Counted from the stretch's first letter, positions 9,043 through 17,692 are shown. The stretch: DNA of 64,000 nucleotides from Niabella sp. (GCA_027493055.1 JAPUDO010000006.1:62001-126000); one strand, 5' to 3'. Made by a program: numbers and translations. Notes: generated from the sequence alone by a model not told the origin.

Positions 9043-9432
9043 TTAACGTTTAGAGAACTGGTAGCTCTTCCTTGCTTTTTTGTGACCGAATTTCTTACGC
9101 TCAACAGAACGGGGATCGCGTTTCAGCAATCCTGCAGCTTTTAAAGCAGGGCGATATTCTGCATTTACATCTACCAATGCACGGGCAATGCCCAGCATAG
9201 CAGCTTCTGCCTGGCCTTTTACACCGCCACCAGATGCATTGATCTTGATATCATACTTATCAGTAGCTTCAGCTGCTTTTAAAGGACGCTCTACCTGGTT
9301 TTGTAAATAAACCAGGGAGAAATAAGTTTTGTAATCTTTATCGTTTACAGTAATGGCGCCATTTCCCCTGCTGATGAAAACACGGGTAACTGCTTCTTTA
9401 CGGCGACCTACTGCATTTTTTTGTTTTTCCAT
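9043..9432 (-). CDS. rpsI: 30S ribosomal protein S9
   Basis: A 129-residue S9 of normal length. It has the N-terminal AVGRRKEAVTRVFI motif, the central GGGVKGQAEAAMLGIARAL signature and the basic C-terminal tail ending KKARKSYQFSKR, which reaches the P-site tRNA in the ribosome. It follows rplM by 45 bp, as in most bacteria, and the spacer to rplM contains short tgcttaaagc words. Confidence 0.98.
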   Translation of the reverse strand: MEKQKNAVGRRKEAVTRVFISRGNGAITVNDKDYKTYFSLVYLQNQVERPLKAAEATDKYDIKINASGGGVKGQAEAAMLGIARALVDVNAEYRPALKAAGLLKRDPRSVERKKFGHKKARKSYQFSKR

Positions 9433-9477
9433 TTATTTTATGCTTAATGCTTAAAGCCTGATGCTTAAAGCAGGTTA
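9433..9477. repeat. tgcttaa(agc) words in the rplM-rpsI spacer
   Basis: The 45-bp spacer is atgcttaatgcttaaagcct followed by gatgcttaaagcagg, three near copies of one word. Similar agcttaatgc words are found at 24603-24646 and 6740-6790. Confidence 0.55.
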
Positions 9478-9921
9478 TTAGAATTTAAGTTCTTTAGGTT
9501 GTTGTGCAAAGTGCGGGTGATTAGGTCCTGCATATACAAATAACTTTTTGTACATCTTGCGGCCCAGGCGGTTTTTAGGTAACATGCCCTTTACTGCTCT
9601 TTCAATAATTACTTCGGGGCGGCGCTTTTGCAGGTCGCTGGCCACTTCTTCTTTACGTCCACCGGGGTATCCGCTGAAGGTATCATACACTTTCTGATCT
9701 ATTTTATTACCGCTCAGCTTTACTTTTTCGCAGTTGATAACGATAATATAATCACCTGTATCAACGTGTGGTGTATAACAGGCTTTGTTTTTGCCACGCA
9801 AAATAGCGGCAATGCGGGAACACATACGTCCTACGGTTTGATTAGTACCATCCACAACGTACCAGTTACGCTGCACGGTAGCCTCGTTCGCATGTTTGGT
9901 GGTGAAATGTTGTTTGCTCAT
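9478..9921 (-). CDS. rplM: 50S ribosomal protein L13
   Basis: A 147-residue L13 of the large ribosomal subunit, normal length. Visible motifs are RNWYVVDGTNQTVGRMCSRI near the N-terminus, YTPHVDTGDYIIVINCEKV in the middle and the signature VKGMLPKNRLGRKMYKKL. It is the first gene of the rplM-rpsI-rpsB-tsf cluster. A Bacteroidota-type promoter and a terminator-like hairpin lie in its short leader (9945-9993), which may regulate the whole operon. Confidence 0.98.
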   Translation of the reverse strand: MSKQHFTTKHANEATVQRNWYVVDGTNQTVGRMCSRIAAILRGKNKACYTPHVDTGDYIIVINCEKVKLSGNKIDQKVYDTFSGYPGGRKEEVASDLQKRRPEVIIERAVKGMLPKNRLGRKMYKKLFVYAGPNHPHFAQQPKELKF

Positions 9922-9944
9922 TTTTATAAATTCAATTTGTTATT

Positions 9945-9966
9945 AAAAAACCGGGCTATCCCCCGG
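9945..9966 (-). promoter_or_regulatory. Terminator-like hairpin in the rplM leader (possible attenuator)
   Basis: On the minus strand ccggg-ggatag-cccgg forms a 5-6 bp G/C stem that is followed at once by six T residues, 22 nt before the rplM start codon and downstream of the promoter at 9986. This is the shape of an intrinsic terminator placed inside a leader of about 58 nt. Confidence 0.5.
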
Positions 9967-9985
9967 CCCCCGAAAATTGGGAGTG

Positions 9986-10020
9986 CAAAAGTAGGTACTC
10001 TGTTTCAGGAAAGAAACAAA
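9986..10020 (-). promoter_or_regulatory. Promoter of the rplM operon
   Basis: Minus-strand -7 element TACTTTTG (9986-9993, TAnnTTTG consensus) and a -33 element TTTG (10017-10020), separated by 23 bp, slightly longer than the usual 19-21 of Bacteroidota. Transcription would start near 9979. Confidence 0.55.
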
Positions 10021-10129
10021 AAAAGGATATTTTTTTACAACACCTTTATAATAAATTGATTTTCAATAAAAATTTTGCCTTAAAATATTTATTGATGCTT
10101 TTTTGAAGGTATAAGGGCATCTATTTTCA

Positions 10130-10213
10130 TAGCTAAGTCTCGCTATGTGAATTATGTATGGGCTGTGGACTCAGTGTATATTAACGGTGAGTCCTGCAAG
10201 CAGAGACTCACCA
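10130..10213. repeat. GACTCA palindromic repeat, copy 1
   Basis: Contains tagctaagtctcgctatgtg, then tatgggctgtggactcagtg, then a perfect 8-bp inverted repeat ggtgagtc/gactcacc (10186-10212). The first part is closely similar, in reverse orientation, to 24716-24779. Confidence 0.65.
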
Positions 10214-10220
10214 GGGAAAT

Positions 10221-10345
10221 GAAATACCCGAACCAACGTTGCGCAGCTACGCAGCGCTATTAACCGTGAAATGAACCTGTCCTATAAACGGATTGTCGCT
10301 AACGCGGCAACATAAAGCTCCAATTCAGCCGCATACAAATGCTTA
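10221..10345 (+). repeat. Dispersed GTTGCGCAGC element, copy B (shortened)
   Basis: Shares aatacccgaaccaacgttgc, gcagctacgcagcgctatta and tcctataaacggattgtcgc with the copies at 14212 and 17826, but lacks their distal ggcgatat block. Confidence 0.7.
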
Positions 10346-10393
10346 CTTTTTTACATCGGCCACCTCTGACTTCTGTCTTCTGACTGACTGACA

Positions 10394-12010
10394 TTAATGC
10401 CTGAAATGCCTCATGCCTGTAAGCACCATAGCCAGGTTGTTTTGCTTACAGTATTCGATGGAATCTTTATCCCGGATAGAGCCTCCGGGCTGAATAAAGG
10501 CCTCAATGCCTGCTGCATGGCTCATTCTCACACAATCATCAAAGGGGAAAAAGGCATCGCTGGCTAAAACCGCTCCTTTCAGATCAAAATTGAACTGGCC
10601 TGCTTTTTCTATAGCATGGCGCAAAGAATCAATGCGGCTGGTCTGGCCACATCCTTTACCCACCAGTTGCTTTCCTTTTACCAAAGCAATAGCATTCGAT
10701 TTTAAATGCTTGCAAATAATATTGGCAAAAACCAGGTCTTCTTTTTCTGAAGCAGTAGCTTCACGTCCGCCGCTTTCTGTCCATTCTGCATAATTACCCT
10801 CATCATTAGCCTGTACCAGCACTCCGTTTAATACAGATGCAAACTGATTTTTTTCCTGCGGGAAAGATTTCAGTTGCAGCAATATCCTGTTCTTTTTACT
10901 TTTCAGGATATTGAGCGCCGCGTCTTCAAAAGCAGGGGCAATCAGCACCTCAAAAAATAATTCATTGATAGCATTTGCAGTGATCTCATCTACCGTTCCG
11001 TTAGTAACCAATACACCTCCAAATGCACTTTCGGGATCGCCTAAAAGCGCCGCTCCCCAGGCATCGGCAATAGTTTTACGGGAAGCTACGCCACAAACAT
11101 TGGTATGCTTGATAATGGCAAAAACAAGCCACCCATCCCCCGAAGGGGGAGTTTGAGAAGTTGCTGAAACTTGTGAACCATCATCGGCTCCCGGAGCCGT
11201 GTGAGCCCCTCCTCCGGAGGGGTTGGGGAGGCCGAATTCTGAGATCAGCTGTACCGCAGCATCCACATCTACCAGGTTATTATAGGAAAGCTCTTTCCCA
11301 TTCAATTGATTAAATATCTTTTCAAGATCGCCATAGAAAACGCCGGGCTGGTGCGGGTTCTCACCATAACGCATAATTTTAGGATGCGTTTCGGAATGGA
11401 AGAAATACTCCACATCAGCATTGGTGGTATTAAAATATTTCGCGATAGCCACATCATAATGGCCAACAATTTCAAAAGCCTTTGCAGCAAAAGATTTACG
11501 CTGTTCGATGCTTGTTTCACCATTTTGAGCCTGCAATAGCGCTGTAACAGCGGCATAATCTTTTTTTGCAGCCACTACCAATACATCCTTAAAGTTTTTA
11601 GCTGCAGCACGGATCATAGAGGGACCGCCAATGTCTATTTTTTCAATGATCGCCTTTTCATCGGTAGTAGCAGCTACTGTTTCTTCAAATGGATACAAAT
11701 CCACAATCACCAGGTCTATTTCAGGAATTTTATACTGCTGCATTTCCTGTAGATCAGTTTCCAGGTCCCTTCTGCCCAGGATACCTCCAAATACAGATGG
11801 ATGCAGGGTTTTTACACGTCCGCCTAAAATAGACGGGTAAGTAGTAAGATCCTCTACCGGAACCACGCTGATCCCCAGTTCCTCGATAAACTTTTGAGTT
11901 CCACCGGTGGAATAAATAGTAATGCCGAGACGTGCCAGTTCTTTTACAATAGGCTCCAGCCCGTCTTTATAAAAAACCGAAATAAGTGCTGATTGGATTT
12001 TTTTGTTCAT
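10394..12010 (-). CDS. purH: Bifunctional AICAR transformylase/IMP cyclohydrolase with an inserted segment
   Basis: A 538-residue enzyme for the last two steps of IMP synthesis. The N-terminal MGS-like IMP cyclohydrolase domain includes IYSTGGTQKFIEELG (32-46) and LGGRVKTLHPSVFGGIL (62-78). The AICAR transformylase domain has the KHTNVCG motif (K301-H302) and the C-terminal VLASDAFFPF, QPGGSIRDKD and LTGMRHFRH blocks. Between SYNNLVDVDAAVQLISEF and the KHTNVCG strand sits a 36-residue Pro/Gly/Ser-rich segment (260-295) absent from typical PurH. It is encoded by a palindromic repeat (11118-11234) that keeps the frame open. comEC lies 29 bp upstream. Confidence 0.96.
   Translation of the reverse strand: MNKKIQSALISVFYKDGLEPIVKELARLGITIYSTGGTQKFIEELGISVVPVEDLTTYPSILGGRVKTLHPSVFGGILGRRDLETDLQEMQQYKIPEIDLVIVDLYPFEETVAATTDEKAIIEKIDIGGPSMIRAAAKNFKDVLVVAAKKDYAAVTALLQAQNGETSIEQRKSFAAKAFEIVGHYDVAIAKYFNTTNADVEYFFHSETHPKIMRYGENPHQPGVFYGDLEKIFNQLNGKELSYNNLVDVDAAVQLISEFGLPNPSGGGAHTAPGADDGSQVSATSQTPPSGDGWLVFAIIKHTNVCGVASRKTIADAWGAALLGDPESAFGGVLVTNGTVDEITANAINELFFEVLIAPAFEDAALNILKSKKNRILLQLKSFPQEKNQFASVLNGVLVQANDEGNYAEWTESGGREATASEKEDLVFANIICKHLKSNAIALVKGKQLVGKGCGQTSRIDSLRHAIEKAGQFNFDLKGAVLASDAFFPFDDCVRMSHAAGIEAFIQPGGSIRDKDSIEYCKQNNLAMVLTGMRHFRH
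11118..11234. repeat. Nested palindromic C-rich element inserted in frame within purH
   Basis: Left arm acccatcccccgaaggggga and right arm gcccctcctccggaggggtt are hairpins inverted relative to each other, about 70 bp apart, as in the spacer elements at 8935 and 42202. Residues 260-295 of PurH come from it. No stop codon is introduced. Confidence 0.8.
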
Positions 12011-12039
12011 AGCTGATGAAAATGAGCCGCAAAAGTAAG

Positions 12040-14127
12040 CTAATCAAGGCTCATTACAAAAGCCCCGTTCTCAGAAACATTATGACAAGCAATTCCTGAA
12101 GACCTGCAGTCCTTCACCCAGTAACCGGCTTTTTTACCAGGCACGGACCCATCTATAACAACCTGTTGTGGATTTACAGCCTCTAAAAGCTCTGATATAT
12201 AAAGCCTGGGATTGCCTGATAATATAACCACATCAATGTTTAGCTTCTTATTGCCCCTGGCTTTTTTCAAAGGACTGTTAATAAAAAAGACCTTCTTATT
12301 TTTAAAAAGCACAATATTACCATTTTTATACGCGGCTACCTGGTTACCAGTCCCGGCTACCCTGTGTAAAACACGGGAAGGTTGTAATATATAGGCCGAT
12401 AGCATTTTGTTCTCTGCCAGCTCTTCAGCACCGATATAAAAATATTGCCTGCCCCAAATAAGGTCAGCGGCTGTATAGTTACCGGCATTGTACACTATCA
12501 GCTTTTGCTGCCAACCAGCCACAAGAAAAGAATGCGCCCTTATAGTAAAGAAGACCAATAAGCCGGTTAAGGCAAACCATAAACCGGCCTTATATTTTTC
12601 GATCAGCCAAAAACCAAGCCCTGCAATAATGAGCAGCATCAATACCGCCTGGAATACATTTACTTGCAGGCCTTCCCATAAAGCAAAAGGAAATGTCTCC
12701 ATACGTTCTATAAAAGTATTCAGCCACCAGATCAAAGCAGCCAGTAATGCGCCGGTAATTGCAGCCAGTATTTTTACAGGAGCAACCATAACAAGCATCA
12801 GCGTCCCTACCAGCACCACAGAGGATACCGGTACCACCACCATATTAGCTAACAAAAAGTAAACAGGGAACTGGTGAAAATAGTACACGGACAATGGCGT
12901 GGTTAATACCTGCGCAGCTATGCTTACGGCTGCCAGCTGCCATACTTTGTTGAGCATTGGATTTTTTATATAAAGCAGGTTGTACACAGGTTTATAAAAT
13001 ATTATAATGCTCAATACAGCAATATAAGACAATTGGAAGCCTACATCCCAAAGCCAGTAGGGATTATACACCAGCTGACAAAATGCGGAAGCTGCCAGGA
13101 TATTATATATGGAGGCGTTCCTGTTAATTAATTTGCCAATAGTAATGAAACTGAACATCACTGCTGCACGAACAACAGATGCTGCCCCGCCGGCTATAAA
13201 TGAAAAGCCCCATAAAACACACAGCACCAGTATTGCATACAGCCACCTGGCTGAGCGTTTTTTAAGCAGAGGACGCAATAATAAACTAATGACCCAGTAC
13301 AACAAGCTCAAATGCATACCCGATACCGCTATAACATGTACCACCCCTGTATTGGTGTATGATTGCAAAAGATCTTTGTCAAGATCGTCTCTATAGCCTA
13401 TCAGCATAGCCCCCGCCAGTCCCTGTTCTTTTTTACCTTTAATATTGGTTTTAATGATACGTAAAACATACTCCCTGGCCTTGAGCAACAGATCCTTCCA
13501 TACTGCAATGTCTTTCCCCCGTAGTATGCTATAATCATTGGGGGTTAAATAAACCTGGTGCGTAATACCGTTAAACAAAGCATATTGCCTGAAATTGAAG
13601 CTACCCGGATTACCGTTATTTCGTATCTCCTGTAAAGGTTTGTTAAAAAGCAGCCGGGCACCTGCCTTAATGTTCCGGATGCTGCTGTCTTTTTTTAAGT
13701 AGATAATGATACTTCCTGATGAGGGCCGTTTTCCGCCACTGTCCATAATATAAGTAACGGCGGCGATTGCTTTATACGACTTTTCTTTAGCAACCGGCGG
13801 TTCTTTTAATGTAACCGCAAGCATTTGTTCCGGGTTATAGGTATGGCCCAACCAGCTTTGTTTGTGGCGCACATCTTTACTATAGGCAAGCAGCATCCCG
13901 CAGGAAATAGCTGCCAGCACCATCACACAACCCTGCAATCCAGCGTATTTCAGCTTGCTGAAATCGCTCTGTTTCTCCATAAACAAGAAAAAGAGCATGC
14001 AGGCAATAAAAACCCCTGTACTTATACAGAAAGGAGCTTGTACATACCATTGAATCATAATGCCAACGGCCAGCGGCAGCAGCAATCTTACCACGGGATT
14101 ACGCCTCAAAAACATGATATTCCCCAA
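12040..14127 (-). CDS. comEC: ComEC/Rec2-family DNA-uptake channel protein
   Basis: A 695-residue polytopic inner-membrane protein of the ComEC/Rec2 family, the channel through which single-stranded DNA enters the cytoplasm in transformation. Residues 10-80 have two to three membrane helices, then a DUF4131-like OB region (about 90-200), then the Competence domain (about 225-500) with the characteristic TGVVHVIAVSGMHLSLLYW. The C-terminal part (about 545-695) aligns in position with the metallo-beta-lactamase domain but has no HxHxDH motif, so any nuclease activity is probably lost. purH lies 29 bp downstream and is likely cotranscribed. Confidence 0.9.
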   Translation of the reverse strand: MGNIMFLRRNPVVRLLLPLAVGIMIQWYVQAPFCISTGVFIACMLFFLFMEKQSDFSKLKYAGLQGCVMVLAAISCGMLLAYSKDVRHKQSWLGHTYNPEQMLAVTLKEPPVAKEKSYKAIAAVTYIMDSGGKRPSSGSIIIYLKKDSSIRNIKAGARLLFNKPLQEIRNNGNPGSFNFRQYALFNGITHQVYLTPNDYSILRGKDIAVWKDLLLKAREYVLRIIKTNIKGKKEQGLAGAMLIGYRDDLDKDLLQSYTNTGVVHVIAVSGMHLSLLYWVISLLLRPLLKKRSARWLYAILVLCVLWGFSFIAGGAASVVRAAVMFSFITIGKLINRNASIYNILAASAFCQLVYNPYWLWDVGFQLSYIAVLSIIIFYKPVYNLLYIKNPMLNKVWQLAAVSIAAQVLTTPLSVYYFHQFPVYFLLANMVVVPVSSVVLVGTLMLVMVAPVKILAAITGALLAALIWWLNTFIERMETFPFALWEGLQVNVFQAVLMLLIIAGLGFWLIEKYKAGLWFALTGLLVFFTIRAHSFLVAGWQQKLIVYNAGNYTAADLIWGRQYFYIGAEELAENKMLSAYILQPSRVLHRVAGTGNQVAAYKNGNIVLFKNKKVFFINSPLKKARGNKKLNIDVVILSGNPRLYISELLEAVNPQQVVIDGSVPGKKAGYWVKDCRSSGIACHNVSENGAFVMSLD

Positions 14128-14211
14128 CTCAGGTGTTTACAGGTTATACAACAGGTTATAGCATAACTAAGTTAAGGTAAAAAAACCAAAAAATATACCC
14201 ACAGTGCGAAC

Positions 14212-14392
14212 GCGTAAATTTATTTCTTTAAATACCCGAACAACATTGCGCAGCGATGCAACGCTTTTAACAGGCAGACTAATAGTTTCTATAAATAGGT
14301 TATTGGTACGCGGTAAAAGAAAACGCTGCGTTTAGTGGCAAAGCGGCGATATGTTGAAACTTATGTGTCCGGCCTGAACATGCCGGGAGCAT
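14212..14392 (+). repeat. Dispersed GTTGCGCAGC element, copy C
   Basis: Blocks in order: gcgaacgcgtaaatttattt, ctttaaatacccgaacaaca, ttgcgcagcgatgcaacgct, tttctataaataggttattg, tacgcggtaaaagaaaacgc and ggcgatatgttgaaacttat. The same blocks occur in the same order at 17826. Confidence 0.78.
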
Positions 14393-14440
14393 AGTACTTT
14401 TACGTTTCATCATAGTCCGGAGGATACGATAGCATACGAA

Positions 14441-14464
14441 GTGCGAGGCGAGGACGCCTCGCAC
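14441..14464. repeat. GTGCGAGGCG hairpin
   Basis: Perfect 10-bp inverted repeat with a 4-nt loop (agga). A degenerate relative lies at 37807-37831 (gtgtgagg/cctcacac). Confidence 0.7.
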
Positions 14465-14479
14465 AGCCAAACTAATACG

Positions 14480-15124
14480 CTAATCTTCCCTCACAAAAGG
14501 ATTGTTCTTTTTTTCATAACCAATACTGGTGCCCCCACCGTGCCCGGGATAAACTATAGTAATATCCGGCAAAGTATATAATTCTGTTTTGATAGACTGT
14601 TTAAGCACCTCAAAACTTCCGCCAGGCAGATCTGTTCTTCCGATGCTGCCACTAAATAATACATCACCGCTGATCACATAATCATCATTCCCGTTGTAAA
14701 AACTTACGCTCCCGGGCGAATGTCCCGGTGTAAATAACACCCTTAATTTTCCGGTGCCGATCTTAATAACATCTCCGGGATTCAGCTGTTTCATCTCGCC
14801 TTCGTAATTATCAAAAGGCAAACCGTACATTTCGGCAGATTTGGGCGCAAAGCTTAAAACCATTTTTTCGGTTTCGTGCAAATACAGGGGCAACCGCCAG
14901 GTTTCGCTCACAAACTTATTGCCAAAAACATGATCTAAATGGCAATGTGTATTCAATAAATAAACCGGCCTGAGCTTTTTTGATTCGATGAACCGGCGCA
15001 GCTCATTCCGCTCTTCTTCAAAATAACACCCGGGGTCTATAATGCAGCAATCCCCGTTTTCGGCATAAAGAACATACGTATTTTCCTGGATGGGATTAAA
15101 TGTAAATTTCTGTACAGAAAGCAT
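14480..15124 (-). CDS. MBL-fold metallo-hydrolase (glyoxalase II-like)
   Basis: A 214-residue cytosolic metallo-beta-lactamase-fold hydrolase. The metal motif THCHLDH is at 59-65 (H60, H62, D64, H65), the next ligands lie in FTPGHSPGSVSFY and SGDVLFSGSIGRTDLPGG, and the last His is in YPGHGGGTS. This pattern is that of hydroxyacylglutathione hydrolase-like and YcbL-type proteins. The substrate is not determinable. The gene is divergent from the DUF5686 gene at 15221. Confidence 0.92.
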   Translation of the reverse strand: MLSVQKFTFNPIQENTYVLYAENGDCCIIDPGCYFEEERNELRRFIESKKLRPVYLLNTHCHLDHVFGNKFVSETWRLPLYLHETEKMVLSFAPKSAEMYGLPFDNYEGEMKQLNPGDVIKIGTGKLRVLFTPGHSPGSVSFYNGNDDYVISGDVLFSGSIGRTDLPGGSFEVLKQSIKTELYTLPDITIVYPGHGGGTSIGYEKKNNPFVRED

Positions 15125-15186
15125 TGCTGTAAAAATTTGTTATCTGCAAATGTAACTGTTGCAACTAATACTGCACAGATAGCATC

Positions 15187-15214
15187 TTGCAAATCAAAAC
15201 AATCATTAGATTTG
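15187..15214 (+). promoter_or_regulatory. Promoter of the DUF5686 gene
   Basis: -7 element TAGATTTG (15207-15214) matches TAnnTTTG, with a TTG at 15187-15189 and a 17-bp spacer. Transcription would begin within a few bases of the ATG at 15221, so the mRNA may be nearly leaderless. This also favours 15221 over the upstream ATG at 15137. Confidence 0.5.
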
Positions 15215-15220
15215 CGCCTG

Positions 15221-17692
15221 ATGAACCGTCCTTTGAAGATCCTTTTTTTATTAACTTTCCTGTTGCAGGGACTGGTGGCTTTTTCTCAAAAAACATTAAG
15301 AGGTTTAGTGAAAGATGCCCATAGTGAAGAAGCTATTCCTTTTGCCAGCGTTACTTTTAAGAATACCAATATGGGCGCTATTACCGATTCGGCCGGCCGG
15401 TTTGCTTTTTCTATAGACAACTGGCCATCGGACACATTAGAGATCAGCTACGTGGGTTACGAACCCTTTTTCTTAAAATTAGAAAATGATAAAAGCGAAT
15501 TTGAGGTTATCATTCCTATGGAAAGAGCAACGGGAGATGTGGTAATTGTAAAATCTAAAATTGATAAAGGGCTCTGGCTATGGAAAAAAATAGTTGAGCA
15601 CAAGCCCGAAAATAACCGCTATAAGTTTAACAACTTCTCCTATGAACTCTATAATAAACTGGAGGTGGATCTTAAAAACTTCGGAAGCCTTCAGAAAATA
15701 ACCAAAATCAAGCCGCTAAGACCCATCAATGAACTTATTAAGCAAAATATAGACAGTTCTGAAGGTATCCGCATATTACCCACTTATCTCACAGAAGCCA
15801 TAAGCAACTATTACTACCAGAAAAAACCACTAAAACGAAGGGAAGAAATTGTAGGCGCCAATACCAATGGTATTAAAAATGAAAGTATGGTAAAGTTTCT
15901 GGGGGGTATGGACCAGGTGATTAACGTGTACAATAATTTCATCAATGTATTTAACAAAGAATTTGTGAGCCCCATAAGCGATAACGGGGATTTTTATTAT
16001 AAATATACGGTTGCCGATACGCAGTACCTGGGCGGGGAAAGATATTTTCACCTGCTTTTCCGGCCCCGGAGAAAAGGCATGAACACTTTTGAAGGCGATT
16101 GCTGGGTACATTCGGGCAGCTATGCTATCCAAAAAATGAACCTCGTACTGGACAAAAGCGCCGATGTGAACTTCATGGAGCGATTGAGCTACATCCAGGA
16201 ATATACAAGACTGGCAGACAGCAACTGGTTTGTAAGCCGTGAAAAGCTGGTAATAGATGTGGCGCCCGTGGGCAATAAAACCCCGGGTATCATAGGACGG
16301 AAAACAAGCACTTACCGAAACATTGTAGTAAATGACAGCTCGGTTATAAAAAAACTAATGCTGAACAAAGCACAGGAAGAAATCATTACACTACCTGAAG
16401 CACAGGGAAAGGATAATGCTTACTGGGATGTGGCCCGACATGAAGAGCTCAGCAAAACAGAAAGGAATATCATTAAAATGATTGACACCATTATGAATGC
16501 ACCTGTGTACCAGAAATTAACCCGGCAACTGGAGTTCATGGGAACGGGATATTTTGATGTGGGCAATGTGCGGTTAGGTTCTGCCTACAACTGGTTTTCG
16601 GGAAACGCACGGGAAGGTTTCAGGATGAGATTTGACGTAGCCAGCAATAAGCATTTTAACAGGAAGCTGATGTACCATACTTACCTGGCTTATGGATTTA
16701 CCGATCAGAAAATGAAGGGCATGGGTGAACTGTTTTATCTGCCTAAAAAAGATCCGCGGCAGTACTGGTCACTTTCCTATAAGAACGACCTTGATTTCGG
16801 GCAGCGTTATTACGGTGAAATATCATCAGACAATATTTTTTCTTTTGCTGTGCGCAAGCCGAATGTACCCATGAAATTCATCAATCTTGAAGAAAGCAGC
16901 TTCGAATTCTTTAATGAGCTGCCCGTTGGTTTTTCAGTAAAGGCTGCAGTAAGCAATAAATCCTATACCCCCCTTGCCAATCTTTTACCGGCCGACTCCT
17001 TCAGCACGGGCATGAAGCGGCTTACCTCTACAGAATTTTCGGTAAAGCTCCGCTTTGCTTTCCTGGAAAAGTTTATTGAGAGCAATTTTTACAGGGCCAG
17101 CCTGGGCAGTCCCTACCCCATTGCGGAAGCCAGTTATACCAGGGGCGTTTCGGGTATCCTTAACAGCCGCTATAATTATTCCAAGATATTGTTTGCAGTT
17201 TCGGACTATATTAAAACCCCGCCGTTTGGAAATATCAGCTTCCAGGTATATGCCGGGAAAACCTTTGGCACCGTTCCCTACACATTTTTGGACGTAGCCC
17301 CGGGAAATGAGCTTTATTACTACAATAAATATGCTTTCAATACCATGCTGCGGTACCAATATGTGCATGACAGGTTTGCCGGCATCAATTACGAGCATAA
17401 CATTGGTAATGGCATATTTAAAATAGCGCCCCGGCTAAAGTTCAGGCAATTTTATACAGTAAAGACATTATGGGGCTCATTGTCTGATGCCAATAAAACG
17501 CTCAACTTTAAACCCGGCAGTAACTTCCTCTCTCTGGACGGAAAAACCTATTTAGAGCTGGGAACAGGTGTGGATAATATATTACGCGTACTTCGTGTGG
17601 ACTTTATATGGCGCGTATTACCTGAGCAACAGCCATCACCGGCTTCCGTCAATAATTTTGGCATATTCGGAAGCATACGATTGAATTTTTAA
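15221..17692 (+). CDS. DUF5686 outer-membrane protein with carboxypeptidase-regulatory-like domain
   Basis: An 823-residue exported protein. I place the start at 15221 because it gives a clean signal peptide (MNRPLKILFLLTFLLQGLVA, then FSQ) right after a promoter; the frame is open upstream to 15137. Residues ~24-100 form a beta-sandwich of the CarboxypepD_reg-like type (GLVKDAHSEEAIPFASVTF). The rest matches the DUF5686 family of Bacteroidota, with a C-terminal half of alternating aromatic strands ending in a Phe (SIRLNF), as in outer-membrane barrels. Function in the family is unknown. It stands alone between two repeat-rich spacers. Confidence 0.85.
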   Translation: MNRPLKILFLLTFLLQGLVAFSQKTLRGLVKDAHSEEAIPFASVTFKNTNMGAITDSAGRFAFSIDNWPSDTLEISYVGYEPFFLKLENDKSEFEVIIPMERATGDVVIVKSKIDKGLWLWKKIVEHKPENNRYKFNNFSYELYNKLEVDLKNFGSLQKITKIKPLRPINELIKQNIDSSEGIRILPTYLTEAISNYYYQKKPLKRREEIVGANTNGIKNESMVKFLGGMDQVINVYNNFINVFNKEFVSPISDNGDFYYKYTVADTQYLGGERYFHLLFRPRRKGMNTFEGDCWVHSGSYAIQKMNLVLDKSADVNFMERLSYIQEYTRLADSNWFVSREKLVIDVAPVGNKTPGIIGRKTSTYRNIVVNDSSVIKKLMLNKAQEEIITLPEAQGKDNAYWDVARHEELSKTERNIIKMIDTIMNAPVYQKLTRQLEFMGTGYFDVGNVRLGSAYNWFSGNAREGFRMRFDVASNKHFNRKLMYHTYLAYGFTDQKMKGMGELFYLPKKDPRQYWSLSYKNDLDFGQRYYGEISSDNIFSFAVRKPNVPMKFINLEESSFEFFNELPVGFSVKAAVSNKSYTPLANLLPADSFSTGMKRLTSTEFSVKLRFAFLEKFIESNFYRASLGSPYPIAEASYTRGVSGILNSRYNYSKILFAVSDYIKTPPFGNISFQVYAGKTFGTVPYTFLDVAPGNELYYYNKYAFNTMLRYQYVHDRFAGINYEHNIGNGIFKIAPRLKFRQFYTVKTLWGSLSDANKTLNFKPGSNFLSLDGKTYLELGTGVDNILRVLRVDFIWRVLPEQQPSPASVNNFGIFGSIRLNF

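Larger units (their letters stand above)
9922..10393. other. Spacer between purH and rplM
   Basis: The rplM end holds the promoter and leader hairpin described separately. 10130-10213 is a palindromic repeat also found at 24716-24779. 10221-10345 is copy B of the GTTGCGCAGC element. 10365-10393 is a ctgacttctgtcttctgact word run ending just before the purH stop codon. No gene is seen. Confidence 0.65.
14128..14479. other. Spacer between the MBL hydrolase and comEC
   Basis: Almost wholly repeats: copy C of the GTTGCGCAGC element (14212-14392) and a small perfect hairpin gtgcgaggcg/cgcctcgcac (14441-14464), which recurs in variant form at 37807-37831. No gene is seen. The comEC promoter should lie at 14128-14200 but no clear -7 element is visible. 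Confidence 0.6.
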
